Positions 9,198 to 18,117 are shown, numbered from the stretch's first letter. The stretch: 64,000 bases of DNA from Candidatus Binatia bacterium (GCA_026415395.1 JAOAHD010000007.1:62001-126000), one strand, 5' to 3'. Numbers and translations are program-made. Notes: generated from the letters alone by a model not told the origin.

Positions 9198-9304
9198 GTG
9201 CCGGCCGCAATTAGCGTAGGAACCAAGGCGAGGAAAGAAGCGATGAAACCGTGCAGTCGCGTTGTGGCGTGGATGAAATGCAAGCAGGAACGGAGTGTGC
9301 CCCG

Positions 9305-10003
9305 CTATTTGCCCTGTCTCCTCTGTTCATGTTTCCGCCGAATGAGGCGCTCCGCTAGCCGCAGCAGGATTTCTAAATCCTCCGCATCCAGCTCGGCGAC
9401 GGCGTGTAACAAGAGCTCCAGGGCACGATATGCGCGTTCCTCGGAGCGCAGGCTTCCGCGCAAGCGCTTCCAGAGCATCAGAATGTCGTCGTAACTCAAG
9501 GGCTTCCATGGACGACGCGAAAAAGCCGCATCCTGGGGGGGCTCATGCCAATAGAAGAATGTGCCGGGTTTCAAAGCTTCGCCCCCAGTATCTGGCTTTC
9601 CCAGGGGGCTGCGCCCTGGAAGGTACATCGGCTTGCCGTAGCGCTCCAAAGGCCACTCCTCGGGTGTACGCCGGACCGTATACGGCTTGCCTTCCCGGAC
9701 GCCTCCGACCTGCCGCCGCGGTAACTCCTCCACTCGCCGCAGCAAGTCGCTCGGCAACATCCCCATTGCGGCTGCCAGCTTCGCCAAGACGTCGCCGGAC
9801 GGCCTCTTGGCGCCGCGCTCGACCTCGCTCAGGTACGAGTAAGAAACGCCGGACTTCAGGGCCAAGTCCTGGCGCGTCATCCCACGCTCTTCTCGCAAGC
9901 GCTTAATCGCGGTCGCGTAATCTAAATGATCCTCGATCGCCCGCCGCTGATCGGGAAGTTCGCCGCTGAAGAAATGGCCTGGCGGCCCCTTGCTTTCGCC
10001 CAT
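9305..10003 (-). CDS. XRE-family transcriptional regulator with unusual C-terminal extension
   Basis: 232 residues. A helix-turn-helix of the XRE/Cro type covers about residues 28-82 (AIKRLREERGMTRQDLALKS, SYSYLSEVERGAKRPSGDVL). The remaining 150 residues match no domain I know. They hold a Pro/Gly-rich middle (RRTPEEWPLERYGKPMYLPG, FFYWHEPPQD) and a helical end (ELLLHAVAELDAEDLEILLR) closing in a basic tail. No ImmA-type protease follows. It diverges from the ARPP-1 gene with 82 bases between them, so it may repress itself and that gene. Its own start lacks a clear ribosome site. Confidence 0.75.
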   Translation of the reverse strand: MGESKGPPGHFFSGELPDQRRAIEDHLDYATAIKRLREERGMTRQDLALKSGVSYSYLSEVERGAKRPSGDVLAKLAAAMGMLPSDLLRRVEELPRRQVGGVREGKPYTVRRTPEEWPLERYGKPMYLPGRSPLGKPDTGGEALKPGTFFYWHEPPQDAAFSRRPWKPLSYDDILMLWKRLRGSLRSEERAYRALELLLHAVAELDAEDLEILLRLAERLIRRKHEQRRQGK

Positions 10004-10070
10004 GGCGTTACGCTAAAGAGTGCACGCTATCGCGCGCAACGGGTAGTTGTCGGGATAGTGAGCAACGGCC

Positions 10071-10078
10071 AAGGAGGT
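10071..10078 (+). promoter_or_regulatory. Strong Shine-Dalgarno for the ARPP-1 gene
   Basis: AAGGAGGT, a full anti-SD match 7 bases before ATG 10086. It fixes that start and suggests high translation of the gene. Confidence 0.8.
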
Positions 10079-10085
10079 ACAACGG

Positions 10086-11216
10086 ATGGCAACAAGAAGG
10101 GTTTCTTCGAGGGCCCATGGGTTCCTTCAGTCCCTGCTCGAGGGACAAAGGTTACACTATCACCGGCCGCAGGAGTTTGGCAAGTTCGCAGTAGTTCCTG
10201 TGAGCTTGGCGAATGTCGCGGCGGTTCCACCGCGGGGGTACCAAGTTCTGGCTGAACTTTCGCGGGGTGTTCGCATCGAGGAAACAGGTTCGGTTCCGCG
10301 CCTACGGATCACAAATTCACTTGCGGAACCCCTTCTCGTGGTCGAGGGGCAGCTGCTTGTCGGCGGGCTGCAAAACCGAGTGGCCACGGTGACAGTGTTA
10401 ATCGGCCCTGGGGATACAGTAGAGATTCCGGTCGCGTGCGTGGAAGCCGGCAGGTGGCATCCTCGGATGCACCAAACGGAGCGTCCTGAGGAGTGGGCTC
10501 AGCCGCACACCGGCCGTCGCCGGCGGCGCGAAACTGCACCACAGCCACCGTGGGGTGAGTCGGCGGACCCAAAGCAGGATTGGAAAACCACCGATTTTCT
10601 GTTCGCGCGCGCGAAGGCACGGTCGGTGATGGCGATCAATGCTTCGGTCCGCGAGTGGGGAACCTTGAACACCGACCAAGGTGGGATCTGGGAGGAGGTT
10701 GCGGCCAAGCTCCACCGGCTCCGCTCGCACTCACCGACGAGCGACGTGACCAGCGCTTACCGCAAGGCCGAGCGAGAGCTCGATGAATACCTGCGCAACT
10801 TGCGCTCCGAACCCGGGCAGGTCGGCTTCGTTGCTGCCATCGCCAATCGGATCGTCGGCGCCGAGCTGTTCGACCATCCCGATACGCTAGCGTCTCTCTA
10901 CTCGCGCCTGCTGCGCGGTTACGCACTCGACGCACTCACAGCGGACGATGAACCTGCCCATCCCCCCGCCGAAACGAACGCAAAATGCGAGAGCGAAACA
11001 GCCGCACCGTTTACCGACCAAGTCGCACGCAGATTCGTCCAGAATGCTCTCGAGGCCGAGTCCATCGCCGCGCCGGCCATCGGGCTCGGTGAGCAAGTGC
11101 GCATCCAGGGCACGGCCGTTGCCGGTTCTGCCCTGGTCGCGCTCGACCGCGTCATCCACCTCTCTCTCTTCGAACAACAAAGATCTCGAGTCGGCCGCCC
11201 GTGGCCCCGCTCCTAA
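10086..11216 (+). CDS. ARPP-1 domain protein
   Basis: 376 residues. The first 230 residues resemble the ARPP-1 (DUF6569-type) domain: VPVSLANVAAVPPRGYQVLAE, ITNSLAEPLLVVEGQLLVGG followed by LQNR, then IPVACVEAGRW. A charged insertion (residues about 125-160) interrupts the fold before AKARSVMAINASVREWG. The C-terminal part (FVAAIANRIVGAELFDHPD then LYSRLLRGYALDAL) continues the same family. ARPP-1 domains were defined by association with ADP-ribosylation and phosphatase-like genes, but their biochemical role is unproven. The gene stands alone here, divergent from the XRE regulator and followed by strong hairpins. Family assignment is from motif memory, not a search. Confidence 0.65.
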   Translation: MATRRVSSRAHGFLQSLLEGQRLHYHRPQEFGKFAVVPVSLANVAAVPPRGYQVLAELSRGVRIEETGSVPRLRITNSLAEPLLVVEGQLLVGGLQNRVATVTVLIGPGDTVEIPVACVEAGRWHPRMHQTERPEEWAQPHTGRRRRRETAPQPPWGESADPKQDWKTTDFLFARAKARSVMAINASVREWGTLNTDQGGIWEEVAAKLHRLRSHSPTSDVTSAYRKAERELDEYLRNLRSEPGQVGFVAAIANRIVGAELFDHPDTLASLYSRLLRGYALDALTADDEPAHPPAETNAKCESETAAPFTDQVARRFVQNALEAESIAAPAIGLGEQVRIQGTAVAGSALVALDRVIHLSLFEQQRSRVGRPWPRS

Positions 11217-11249
11217 TTGACGAGCGGTTGCTGCTGGGCGGTGAGGGGG

Positions 11250-11277
11250 CCACGGCGTCCCATCCTCGGGACGCCGT
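11250..11277. terminator. Strong hairpin after the ARPP-1 gene
   Basis: CACGGCGTCCC (11250-11260) pairs perfectly with GGGACGCCGTG (11267-11277) around a 6-base loop, 34 bases after the ARPP-1 stop. There is no T run, so an ordinary intrinsic terminator is not proven. It may protect the transcript end or be part of a structured RNA together with the next hairpin. Confidence 0.4.
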
Positions 11278-11294
11278 GACGCGGGGCGCCGGCA

Positions 11295-11320
11295 GAGGGC
11301 GCGGGAACTCCCGCGCCCTC
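11295..11320. terminator. Second strong hairpin in tandem
   Basis: GAGGGCGCGGG (11295-11305) pairs with CCCGCGCCCTC (11310-11320) around a 4-base loop, and CCGG/CCGG arms lie just outside. It follows the hairpin at 11250 by 17 bases. Again no U tract follows. Confidence 0.4.
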
Positions 11321-12189
11321 TCGCCGGTAGTTCTTATCGAACCGTCGTGGCGTAGTTCCCGTTCCAAACCCCCGTTGACTATCACCCGCGGAGACGCCCG
11401 CCGCCGCGTTCCGCCCGGATGATGCGGCCATGGGAGAATGCCTTGGGGGCGCGAGCGCAAACGCGGACGAGATCCTGCCCGTTCCCCGAATGCTACGTGT
11501 CCCGTTCGCACGACTGACCGATTGCCCGGGTCAGGCGGGGTAATCGGCAACGCGGCCGGGTGAGCCTTTGGTTTGGAGGTCGTTTGTAGCGAAAGCGGCA
11601 GGGGGGCATCTGAAACCGCCCCTGACGTTCGTGCCGAATCGCCCCTGGTCCCTCCTCCACGCCGGAGGCAATCAGCCGGTCGCTCCTAACGCTTCGCCAG
11701 CCGCCACTCGTAACGCGCCACTCGCACTCTAGACGCGGCTTGTTGTTGTCCGTGCGATCCTCGGGTCGTGAGGGGCACTGTGCCTCGCTGGTAACGCAGG
11801 GCGACGAGCAGGTCTCCCTCCGCTCAACGACTTTCTAGTTGCGAGCCGTCGGCGCTCGGCCTCACCGGGGGTGAACGCCGCACCTTGCTCCCTGCGTGGC
11901 GAGGGCGGATGCACATCGTGAAGCGAGCCCATACGTAGTAAGCTGCGATCACCAGCCAGCAGGCGTTTTTCCTCCCTGCGCACGAACAGGAACAAAGGGG
12001 GAGGCGCGCTTGTCGGGCGCAAGCTGTTGCAAGCGAAGTGCTAAGCCACGGGCGATGACGGCTGCCGCGTCTCGCCGAGGCCTTGCCGCGCGACCAGAGG
12101 GGCTCGTCTGACACGCGGGTGCGGGCGCCTGCTCATATGCAGTCAGGCAGTACGAGTCTTAACAAAACTGTTTGATTAGTGTATGCGAT

Positions 12190-12876
12190 ATGCGTATGTC
12201 AGGAACAATTAAAGCGTGGCCGGAGGACGACCGACCACGGGAAAAGTTGCTGCGGCAGGGCCCTCAAGCACTTTCCGATGCGGAACTTTTGGCGGTGGTG
12301 CTGCGTCACGGAGGGCGGGGGCACAGCGCGGTGGACTTAGGCCGAGAGGTGTTACGCCGCTTTGGTCACTTGCGCGCTTTGGCGAGTGCGGCTGTCGGGG
12401 AGTTCCAGCAGGTCCCTGGGCTGGGTCCAGCGAAGGCGGCGCAATTGATGGCACTGGTGGAGCTGTGCAAGCGCTTCGGCGAGCAGCGCTGGCATACGGG
12501 CGAACCGTTTCACGACCCAGCCATGGTATACGCCCATTTTCGGGAGCGGCTGGCGGCAGAGAAGCGCGAGTTCTTCTATGCTGTTTTATTGGACAATCGG
12601 CACCGCAAAATTCGCGATGTGCGGGTGTCCCAAGGCTCACTGACGACCACGATTGTGTGCCCACGCGATGTGTTCGAACCGGTGGTGCGCGAGGCGGCTG
12701 CCGCGGTGGTCTTTGTCCACAACCACCCGAGTGGGGACCCGACGCCCAGCCCAGAAGACGTGGCAATTACCCGCCGCTTGCGCGAGGTGGGAGAGCTGAT
12801 GGGAGTGCGTGTGCTCGATCACATTGTGATCGGCCACGGGCGGTATGTCAGCTTTGCGCGGGACGGGTACTGGTAA
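12190..12876 (+). CDS. radC: RadC family JAB-domain protein
   Basis: 228 residues from ATG 12190 (ATG 12196 equally possible; the frame is open back to TTG 12172). The N-terminus has the UPF0758 pattern RPREKLLRQGPQALSDAELL and a helix-hairpin-helix (VPGLGPAKAAQLMALVEL). The C-terminal MPN/JAB domain has the metal motif VFVHNHPSGDPTPSPEDV, including HxHPSG and the distal Asp, and ends in DHIVIGHGRYVSF. RadC proteins are metal-dependent JAB-fold proteins linked to DNA processing, and their substrate is unsettled. No ribosome site precedes the start, and TTAACA at 12159 could be a -35 element, so a leaderless transcript is possible. A dprA-like gene lies 1 kb away. Confidence 0.9.
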   Translation: MRMSGTIKAWPEDDRPREKLLRQGPQALSDAELLAVVLRHGGRGHSAVDLGREVLRRFGHLRALASAAVGEFQQVPGLGPAKAAQLMALVELCKRFGEQRWHTGEPFHDPAMVYAHFRERLAAEKREFFYAVLLDNRHRKIRDVRVSQGSLTTTIVCPRDVFEPVVREAAAAVVFVHNHPSGDPTPSPEDVAITRRLREVGELMGVRVLDHIVIGHGRYVSFARDGYW

Positions 12877-12929
12877 GGCGCCTTAGAGAGCTCTGTCGAA
12901 TGAACTCGGGTGAGCCGCGCCCGGTGGGC

Positions 12930-13772
12930 TCAAGTCAAGCCGGTAAGAAAATCGCGTGTCGCTTGCACGAACGCTGCTGGATTGTCCCCCATAACGGAAT
13001 GGCCCGCTCCGGAAATCACCGCAAGCTTGCTGCCCGGAATGGCCGTTTGCAGCCGTGCGGCGGCCGCGGGGGAAAGGATGTCGCTCTCTTCGCCTTTCAC
13101 GATCAAGGTCGGGCAACGAATCGCTTTGACGTCCTCCCACAGGCCGAGCAAAGCGCTCGCCGCAAAACCGCGTGCCGGGGAACGCAGGTGTGGGTCGTAC
13201 TTCCAAGTCCAGCGGCCGTCGGGAAGTTGCTTCAAGTTGTAACGCAGCCGGCTGCGAATGTTTTCGAGCGAACGCCGCGGGTTAAATGCATGTGCTCGCG
13301 CGACGAAATCCTCGAAACTCGGCAAGATGTCCTCTTGCTGAATAAACTGCCGAATGTTTTCCACGCCGCGGGCTTCAATCTCCGGGCTGACGTCGACGAT
13401 AATCAGCGCCCGCACGCGCTCCGGGTGGCGAGCGGTGTAAGTGATTGCGTTGATCCCGCCCATGGACATCCCGGCGAGCACGAATTGCTCGAGGCCAAGG
13501 GCCGAACGGATTGCCTCCAGGTCTTCCGCTTGGGTGTGCCGGGAATAGTCACCATCCGGAGCCCAGTCAGAGTCACCGTGGCCCCGTTGATCGATGCACA
13601 GGAGCCGATACTCGCGGGCCAGTTCGCTTGCAACCTCGTCCCAACTATGGGCCGTCTGGGTGATGCCGTGCAAGCAAACCACCGCGGGTTGGTGGCGAGC
13701 ACCCCATTCGAGGTAATGAAATTTGAGCCCGCGGGCGTGGACGCTTGCGTCCCGCACTTGTGCTTCGGTCAC
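12930..13772 (-). CDS. Alpha/beta hydrolase fold protein
   Basis: 280 residues from GTG 13772. The frame extends to 13979 but that would cross the divergent dprA-like start at 13802. Hydrolase features are the oxyanion-side HG in VVCLHGITQTAHSWDEVA, LLCIDQRGHGDSDWAPDG, the nucleophile elbow AGMSMGGINA (Ser), ILSPAAAARL carrying the acid region and ISGAGHSVMGDNP with the catalytic His. The layout fits haloalkane-dehalogenase/epoxide-hydrolase relatives, but the cap-domain residues do not point to a substrate. It converges with radC and diverges from the dprA-like gene with only 29 bases between starts. Confidence 0.85.
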   Translation of the reverse strand: MTEAQVRDASVHARGLKFHYLEWGARHQPAVVCLHGITQTAHSWDEVASELAREYRLLCIDQRGHGDSDWAPDGDYSRHTQAEDLEAIRSALGLEQFVLAGMSMGGINAITYTARHPERVRALIIVDVSPEIEARGVENIRQFIQQEDILPSFEDFVARAHAFNPRRSLENIRSRLRYNLKQLPDGRWTWKYDPHLRSPARGFAASALLGLWEDVKAIRCPTLIVKGEESDILSPAAAARLQTAIPGSKLAVISGAGHSVMGDNPAAFVQATRDFLTGLT

Positions 13773-13801
13773 AGCGAAAGCTCCGCGTAACACGGCGAGA
13801 C

Positions 13802-14716
13802 ATGCAAAACAAGGAATCGTTGCTGTATGCAGTGATGCTCTCGGAGTTGCCGCAAGTGGGGGAGCGGATTGCAAGCGCAATTCTTGCTCGCAGTGCCGAG
13901 CGCGGGCACGGGCTCGCCTCGTTCTTCCGCTTACCTGCTGCGGTGCTTCGGCGCGACTATTCGTTGCCATTAGCGGCATTGCGCTGTCTGGAGCACCATG
14001 CCGAGGCCCATCGCCGCCGTTGCGAGTGGCTGTCCGCTAACTTGCACGAGAGCGGCGGTTGGGCGTGTACGCTGCTGGACCCCGACTACCCGCGCCGGCT
14101 TCGTCACCGGGCGGATGCTCCGCCCGTGCTCTTTTTCTTCGGGGACCCTACATGTGCTGCTCAGCCTACAATCGCACCGTTGCACTCGCGGACACCGACC
14201 GAGGGTACCGTGGGGTGCATCCGTGCAGTGGTCGAAGCGGCGGCCAGAGCAGGGTTTGCGGTGGTCACCAGCACGGGTAAAGCAGCCTATCGCCTGGTCG
14301 GCGTCACGGCTCGTGCGCTTTCCGTGCCGCGCCTCGTTGTGCTCGACCGCGGTTTGTTTTCCGCCCTCGGAGTAGAGCTCCGTGCCGATCCCTTTGCGTA
14401 CAGGGGCGCGGCGCACCCTTGCGCGCCAACGGAGCACGGACAGTTGGTCTGCTCGCCCTTTCGCTTGTTGGACCACGCCCTACCCCGCAGCGGGCGGCGG
14501 CGGGATGCACTGGTTGCGGCACTCGCGGACGTCATCTTCGCGCTGCACGCTCGCCCGGGCGGCGAGATCGAGCGGCTTTGCCTCGCGGCTTTGGAGCAAG
14601 GCCAACCGGTGCTCTCGTGGCACGGGGAGAATCCTGCTTTGCTGAGTGCTGGCGCCATCCCCATCTCGGGGGACGACCTACGTCATCTCCACCGTTTCGT
14701 GCCGATCTCCCGTTAG
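13802..14716 (+). CDS. dprA-like: Divergent DprA/Smf-like DNA-processing protein
   Basis: 304 residues from ATG 13802. The N-terminus is SAM-like (LLYAVMLSELPQVGERIASA), followed by the DprA hallmark LLDPDYPRRLRHRADAPPVL then FFFGDP. The Rossmann part is aberrant: where DprA has a GTRxxSxYG loop this reads HSRTPTEGTVGCIRAVVEAA. The later FPxRN-like and SGSL segments are reduced to SPFRLLDHALPRSGRRRDAL and ADVIFALHARPGGEIERL. DprA loads RecA on incoming single strands during transformation. This copy may be a diverged or non-canonical member. Its position next to radC is common for dprA/radC-like genes. Confidence 0.7.
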   Translation: MQNKESLLYAVMLSELPQVGERIASAILARSAERGHGLASFFRLPAAVLRRDYSLPLAALRCLEHHAEAHRRRCEWLSANLHESGGWACTLLDPDYPRRLRHRADAPPVLFFFGDPTCAAQPTIAPLHSRTPTEGTVGCIRAVVEAAARAGFAVVTSTGKAAYRLVGVTARALSVPRLVVLDRGLFSALGVELRADPFAYRGAAHPCAPTEHGQLVCSPFRLLDHALPRSGRRRDALVAALADVIFALHARPGGEIERLCLAALEQGQPVLSWHGENPALLSAGAIPISGDDLRHLHRFVPISR

Positions 14717-15441
14717 CCGTCGTCCCACATGGTTCGAGCGGCTGGGTGGAAAAAGCACCGGAACTCAAGGGCTGAGGGTCACCGAGAGCCGCAAAAATTG
14801 GCCCAAAGGATGCGAGTAGGGGCATCTGTTGGAACGAATTGTCGTAGCCTTGGACGTCGCGAACGCCGGTGCTCGCCTGGTCGTGGGCGGCCCACTGCGG
14901 GGCGCTTTTCTAACGATCGCGCGGGCTATAGGTACGGCTCGAGTGGTTGCACGGCCTGGCCATGCAGCGGATCGTGAGAGAGGCCTCGAGGGGCGCAAGC
15001 GCAATCTCACCGCAGCTCGCCAGTGAGCGCGGCGTCCGTTCCGAGACCTCGTTCGCCAGTTTGCGGGAGTTAGGCCGTTGGTATTCGCCAGAGCACCCGA
15101 ATCGCGAGTTCGTAAGGCCTTCCACTTGTCACAACCGGCTGCTCCTCTTGACGCTCCATTCCGCGCGGAAAAGATTTTTGTGTGCGTTACGACCTTCGTT
15201 AGCCGGTGTCCACAGAGCCTTCGTCTCTACCCACAGCCTCGTTGCCCCGGCGCGCGCACTTTGCGAGCGGCTGAACTCGGTGGGCTTGCGAGCGTAGGCT
15301 GAGCTTGCGTCAAGCGATGCGAGCGCTCAATGGTTCTTCGAAAGCATTGTTCCCAGCAAGTGGTGGAGTGCCGTGAGTCCAGAGCCTCCGCAGTAACATG
15401 GCCGCTCGTGACCACCGTCTGCCTGTGTTAGGCAGAAAAAC
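14717..15441. other. 725-bp stretch without a recognisable gene
   Basis: All open frames here are short and show no domain. I found no tRNA. TCTGCC (15418-15423) and GGCAGA (15431-15436) form a small stem directly before the arsC start and could mask or frame its initiation region. Nothing else stands out. Confidence 0.4.
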
Positions 15442-15870
15442 ATGGACCCTGTGCGGATCTTGTTTCTGTGCGTTGCCAACTCGGCCCGCAGCCAAATGGC
15501 CGAAGGGCTGGCACGGGCGCGTTTCGGCGAACGTGCCGTGGTTGCCAGTGCGGGCTCAGTGCCCAGATCCGTGCACCCGCTGGCGGTGCGGGCCATGAGC
15601 GAGCTGGGCATCGATATTTCCAAGCACGAGTCCAAGCATGTCGACGCATTTGCCGATCAGGAGTTCGACTTGGTGGTAACCTTGTGCGCTGAGGAAGTTT
15701 GCCCTGTACACTTGCGGGCCCGCCGCCGCTTGCATTGGCCGATTGCAGATCCTGCCCAAGATCTCGCCTTGTTGAGCGAAGAAGAAGCTCTCGAACAGTT
15801 CCGTCAGGCGCGGGATGAAATTGCTCGCCGGCTCGAGGAACTGGCGGATACGCTCGCCGGCGCTCGCTGA
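15442..15870 (+). CDS. arsC: Low-molecular-weight phosphatase family protein / thioredoxin-type arsenate reductase
   Basis: 142 residues. The P-loop [13 protein letters not shown] (Cx5R) at residues 10-16 is the LMW-PTP/ArsC active site. [12 protein letters not shown] matches the distal segment that in ArsC carries the second redox cysteine, and [11 protein letters not shown] adds Cys residues typical of thioredoxin-linked arsenate reductases. HWPIADPAQ matches the general-acid DP loop. It would reduce arsenate to arsenite, or dephosphorylate a protein tyrosine. No arsenic operon partners (arsR, arsB) are nearby, so the physiological role is open. The arsenate reductase reading is favoured by the Cys pattern. 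Confidence 0.8.
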   Translation: MDPVRILFLCVANSARSQMAEGLARARFGERAVVASAGSVPRSVHPLAVRAMSELGIDISKHESKHVDAFADQEFDLVVTLCAEEVCPVHLRARRRLHWPIADPAQDLALLSEEEALEQFRQARDEIARRLEELADTLAGAR

Positions 15871-16290
15871 GGTTTGCTTGGTCGGACCTGGAGTCTCAAG
15901 AGTGGCCCAACGCGCAAACGCCGCGGGGCGCCCTATGCCGCACAAGGAAGATCAGCTTCTCGTTGCTGGGAAGTGTGTGGCCCGCGCTCTGGTGTGAAGG
16001 GCGTTACGCGGGCGGCCGTCCCCTTCCGGTGCGGTGACGCAGTTGCTCCTGAAGCTTGACGACGGGTCGTAGGTTTTGGCTCCATGCCTGCAGGGGGTTG
16101 TGCCCTCGAGCACATATGCGGCGCTGGGAGTTCAAAAGCGCGCCCGGTTTCACGGCATCGCGCAATGCGGCGGTGTGCCCGGACCCTGGGGGAACCAGCC
16201 TTTGCAAACGCGGAGTAGCGCGTCCTCCAGCGGGTGGTGCGGCGGAGTTGTTCGGTTGTTCTCTGGCAACCAGGCGGGTACGGTCGGGCT
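15871..16290. other. 420-bp spacer upstream of the rRNA methyltransferase
   Basis: Frames here are shadows and no domain is visible on either strand. The methyltransferase frame is open back to 16234, but without conserved sequence before 16291. Confidence 0.4.
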
Positions 16291-17559
16291 GTGCGTCCGG
16301 TGGTAACTGTTGAACGGATGGCGTACGGGCCGCATGGGGTTGCCCACCTCGATGGGCGCACAATTTTTGTGCGCGGCGCGGCACCTGGTGACGTGGTGCG
16401 CGTTGCGATCGACGAAGAACACGGTAGTTACGCCTATGCACATGTAGAGGAAGTGTTGGAACCATCGCCACACCGGCGCATCCCACCTTGCCCTTACCTA
16501 CCCCGCTGCGGTGGTTGTCCGTGGCAACATTTGCAGTACGATGTCCAGCTCGCGGCCAAGCAAGCGAACGTTCGCGATCACTTGCAACGCTTGGGCAAAA
16601 TCGCCGCCCCTCCGCTTTCTGCTCCTATTCCCTCTCCTGCGGAATTTTCTTATCGCAACCGCTTATCCTTGCGCGTGGAGCAAGGGCAAATTGGCTTTTA
16701 CGCTGGCGGTTCACACGAACTCGTGCCCATCGAGCGCTGCTTACTCGGCAACGAGGCGGTGAACTCCCTACTTCCGGAGGTTGCCTCACTCGTGGGCCGG
16801 CTCCACAGCCGCGTGCGCCGCGTGGAGGTGATTGCCGACGCGTTCGAACCGAGCGGCGCGCTAGCGTTGGCAGTAGAAGGCCACTGGCGAGCGGCGGACG
16901 ATCGGCAGTTGCTCGAGTGGTTCGGCAGGACCTCGAGTGTGCGTGGCGTCGCCTTGCGAGGCAAGCGCTGGCAGCGGACACACGGAAACCCGCGGGTCAC
17001 CATCGTACCCGCCCCGGGCGTGAGCCTCGAGGTAACAGCGGGTGCATTTTCCCAAGTGAACGCCATGGCCAACCAGATTCTCGTAGAGATGGTTTCACGG
17101 CTGCTCGCCCCGGATCATCGGGGAGTGACCGTAGACGCCTATGCGGGCGCGGGAAATTTTTCTTTTCCCCTTGCGCAACAAAGTGGGACGGTCGTGGCGA
17201 TTGAGGCCGACCCTCGTGCGGTGCGAGATTTTCGGGCCAATGCCGAGCGCTTGCACGCCGAAAATGTCGAGCTCGTGCACGACACGGCGGAGCGCGCCTT
17301 AAAGAGCATCGCGGAGCGAGGGATCCTCGTGGCGCGCGTGGTTCTCGATCCCCCGCGCTCCGGTGCTCGTGCTGTGTTGCCCTACCTCTTGCACTTGCGG
17401 CCCGAGCGGATCGTGTACGTGTCCTGCAACTCAGCCACGCTGGCGCGGGACTTGGCAGTGCTTTCCGGCACCTATCGCCTCGAGCAAGTGCAGATCGTCG
17501 ACCTCTTTCCGCAGACGTACCACACGGAGACTGTGGCGTTACTCGTATTGACTTGCTGA
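16291..17559 (+). CDS. rlmD: 23S rRNA (uracil-5-)-methyltransferase, RlmD/RumA type with TRAM domain
   Basis: 422 residues from GTG 16291, chosen because the TRAM domain begins right after it (VTVERMAYGPHGVAHLDGRT, PGDVVRVAI). An iron-sulfur cluster site follows (PCPYLPRCGGCPWQHLQYDV). The SAM domain carries VDAYAGAGNFSFPLA, and the catalytic end has VLDPPRSGARA and RIVYVSCNSATLARDLA, where the Cys is the nucleophile. The final Glu region is TYHTETVALLVL. These enzymes make m5U in 23S rRNA (U1939 or U747 in E. coli) or tRNA. Which uridine is modified cannot be read from sequence. It stands alone. Confidence 0.9.
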   Translation: MRPVVTVERMAYGPHGVAHLDGRTIFVRGAAPGDVVRVAIDEEHGSYAYAHVEEVLEPSPHRRIPPCPYLPRCGGCPWQHLQYDVQLAAKQANVRDHLQRLGKIAAPPLSAPIPSPAEFSYRNRLSLRVEQGQIGFYAGGSHELVPIERCLLGNEAVNSLLPEVASLVGRLHSRVRRVEVIADAFEPSGALALAVEGHWRAADDRQLLEWFGRTSSVRGVALRGKRWQRTHGNPRVTIVPAPGVSLEVTAGAFSQVNAMANQILVEMVSRLLAPDHRGVTVDAYAGAGNFSFPLAQQSGTVVAIEADPRAVRDFRANAERLHAENVELVHDTAERALKSIAERGILVARVVLDPPRSGARAVLPYLLHLRPERIVYVSCNSATLARDLAVLSGTYRLEQVQIVDLFPQTYHTETVALLVLTC

Positions 17560-17671
17560 GGCGCTGCCCTTAAGAGTTTTTTTCCGTGGCGGACGACAAC
17601 CGATCACGAACGCCCCAACGGGACACCGAGCCAGCTCCCGGTGCGCGCATGTCCGCGTGGGAGAAAATAGA

Positions 17672-17914
17672 ATGAAACAACACAAACCAGCGAAGCCGAA
17701 GGTCACCATCATCCCTGCCAAAGGGGTGTCGCAAACCTTGAACTACCTGCTTGAGGACCGCGATCAGCTCGAATGGCTGGTCGCCATTGGGCGGACGAAA
17801 AGTGGGGACATTCTGTTTTACGATACCGGAGGGGATATCCTCGAAGATCTGGGTTCCCTTGAATACTTGAAACAGCGGATCGTGCGGGCCCACTTCGGCG
17901 AGGATTACGAGTAG
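17672..17914 (+). CDS. Small conserved-looking hypothetical protein
   Basis: 80 residues from ATG 17672. An alternative in-frame start at 17657 adds five residues. The product is charged and compact: a basic start (MKQHKPAKPKVTIIPAKGVS), a middle reading YLLEDRDQLEWLVAIGRTKS, then GDILFYDTGGDILEDLGSL and an acidic end. There is no signal peptide, membrane segment or known domain. Balanced codon use, alternating strands and helices and a proper TAG stop make it likely to be real. It lies between rlmD and ggt and is separated by over 100 bases from both. Confidence 0.6.
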   Translation: MKQHKPAKPKVTIIPAKGVSQTLNYLLEDRDQLEWLVAIGRTKSGDILFYDTGGDILEDLGSLEYLKQRIVRAHFGEDYE

Positions 17915-18117
17915 GGGCCCTCGTCGCGAGCCTTCATCAGCGTGCACCGTTGGCTGTCGCGCAACTCCTATTCACCGGTCGGTGCACGCTCCCGCTTGCC
18001 GTACCTGAAGAGGGAAACGTGCTGTACCTGCTAGGCGCCCTGAACGCAGCATTCGCTTGTAGCCGCCTAGCTAGTCCCTCGTTTAGGTGAGCGGGTGTTA
18101 GTTCAGCATCAGCGGAC

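Larger units (their letters stand above)
11217..12189. other. Gene-poor 970-bp stretch with stacked hairpins
   Basis: No confident gene. The first 400 bases carry several strong inverted repeats (11250-11277, 11295-11320, 11599-11624). From about 11690 to 12115 the minus strand shows protein-like text split between two frames (LLAGDRSLLRMGSLHDVHP then, one frame over, GDLLVALRYQRGTVPLTTRG ending in RVARYEWRLAKR and a stop at about 11694). This could be a frameshifted remnant of an unknown gene, but GC-rich shadow frames can look like this. ACTCG-type units near 11701-11730 resemble the 7-bp repeats described at 36 kb. Confidence 0.35.

Noticed and set aside
12216-13790. 524-codon plus-strand frame across radC and the hydrolase
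   Set aside because: It is out of frame with radC and antisense to the hydrolase, lacks any domain, and is explained by GC-rich codon structure.
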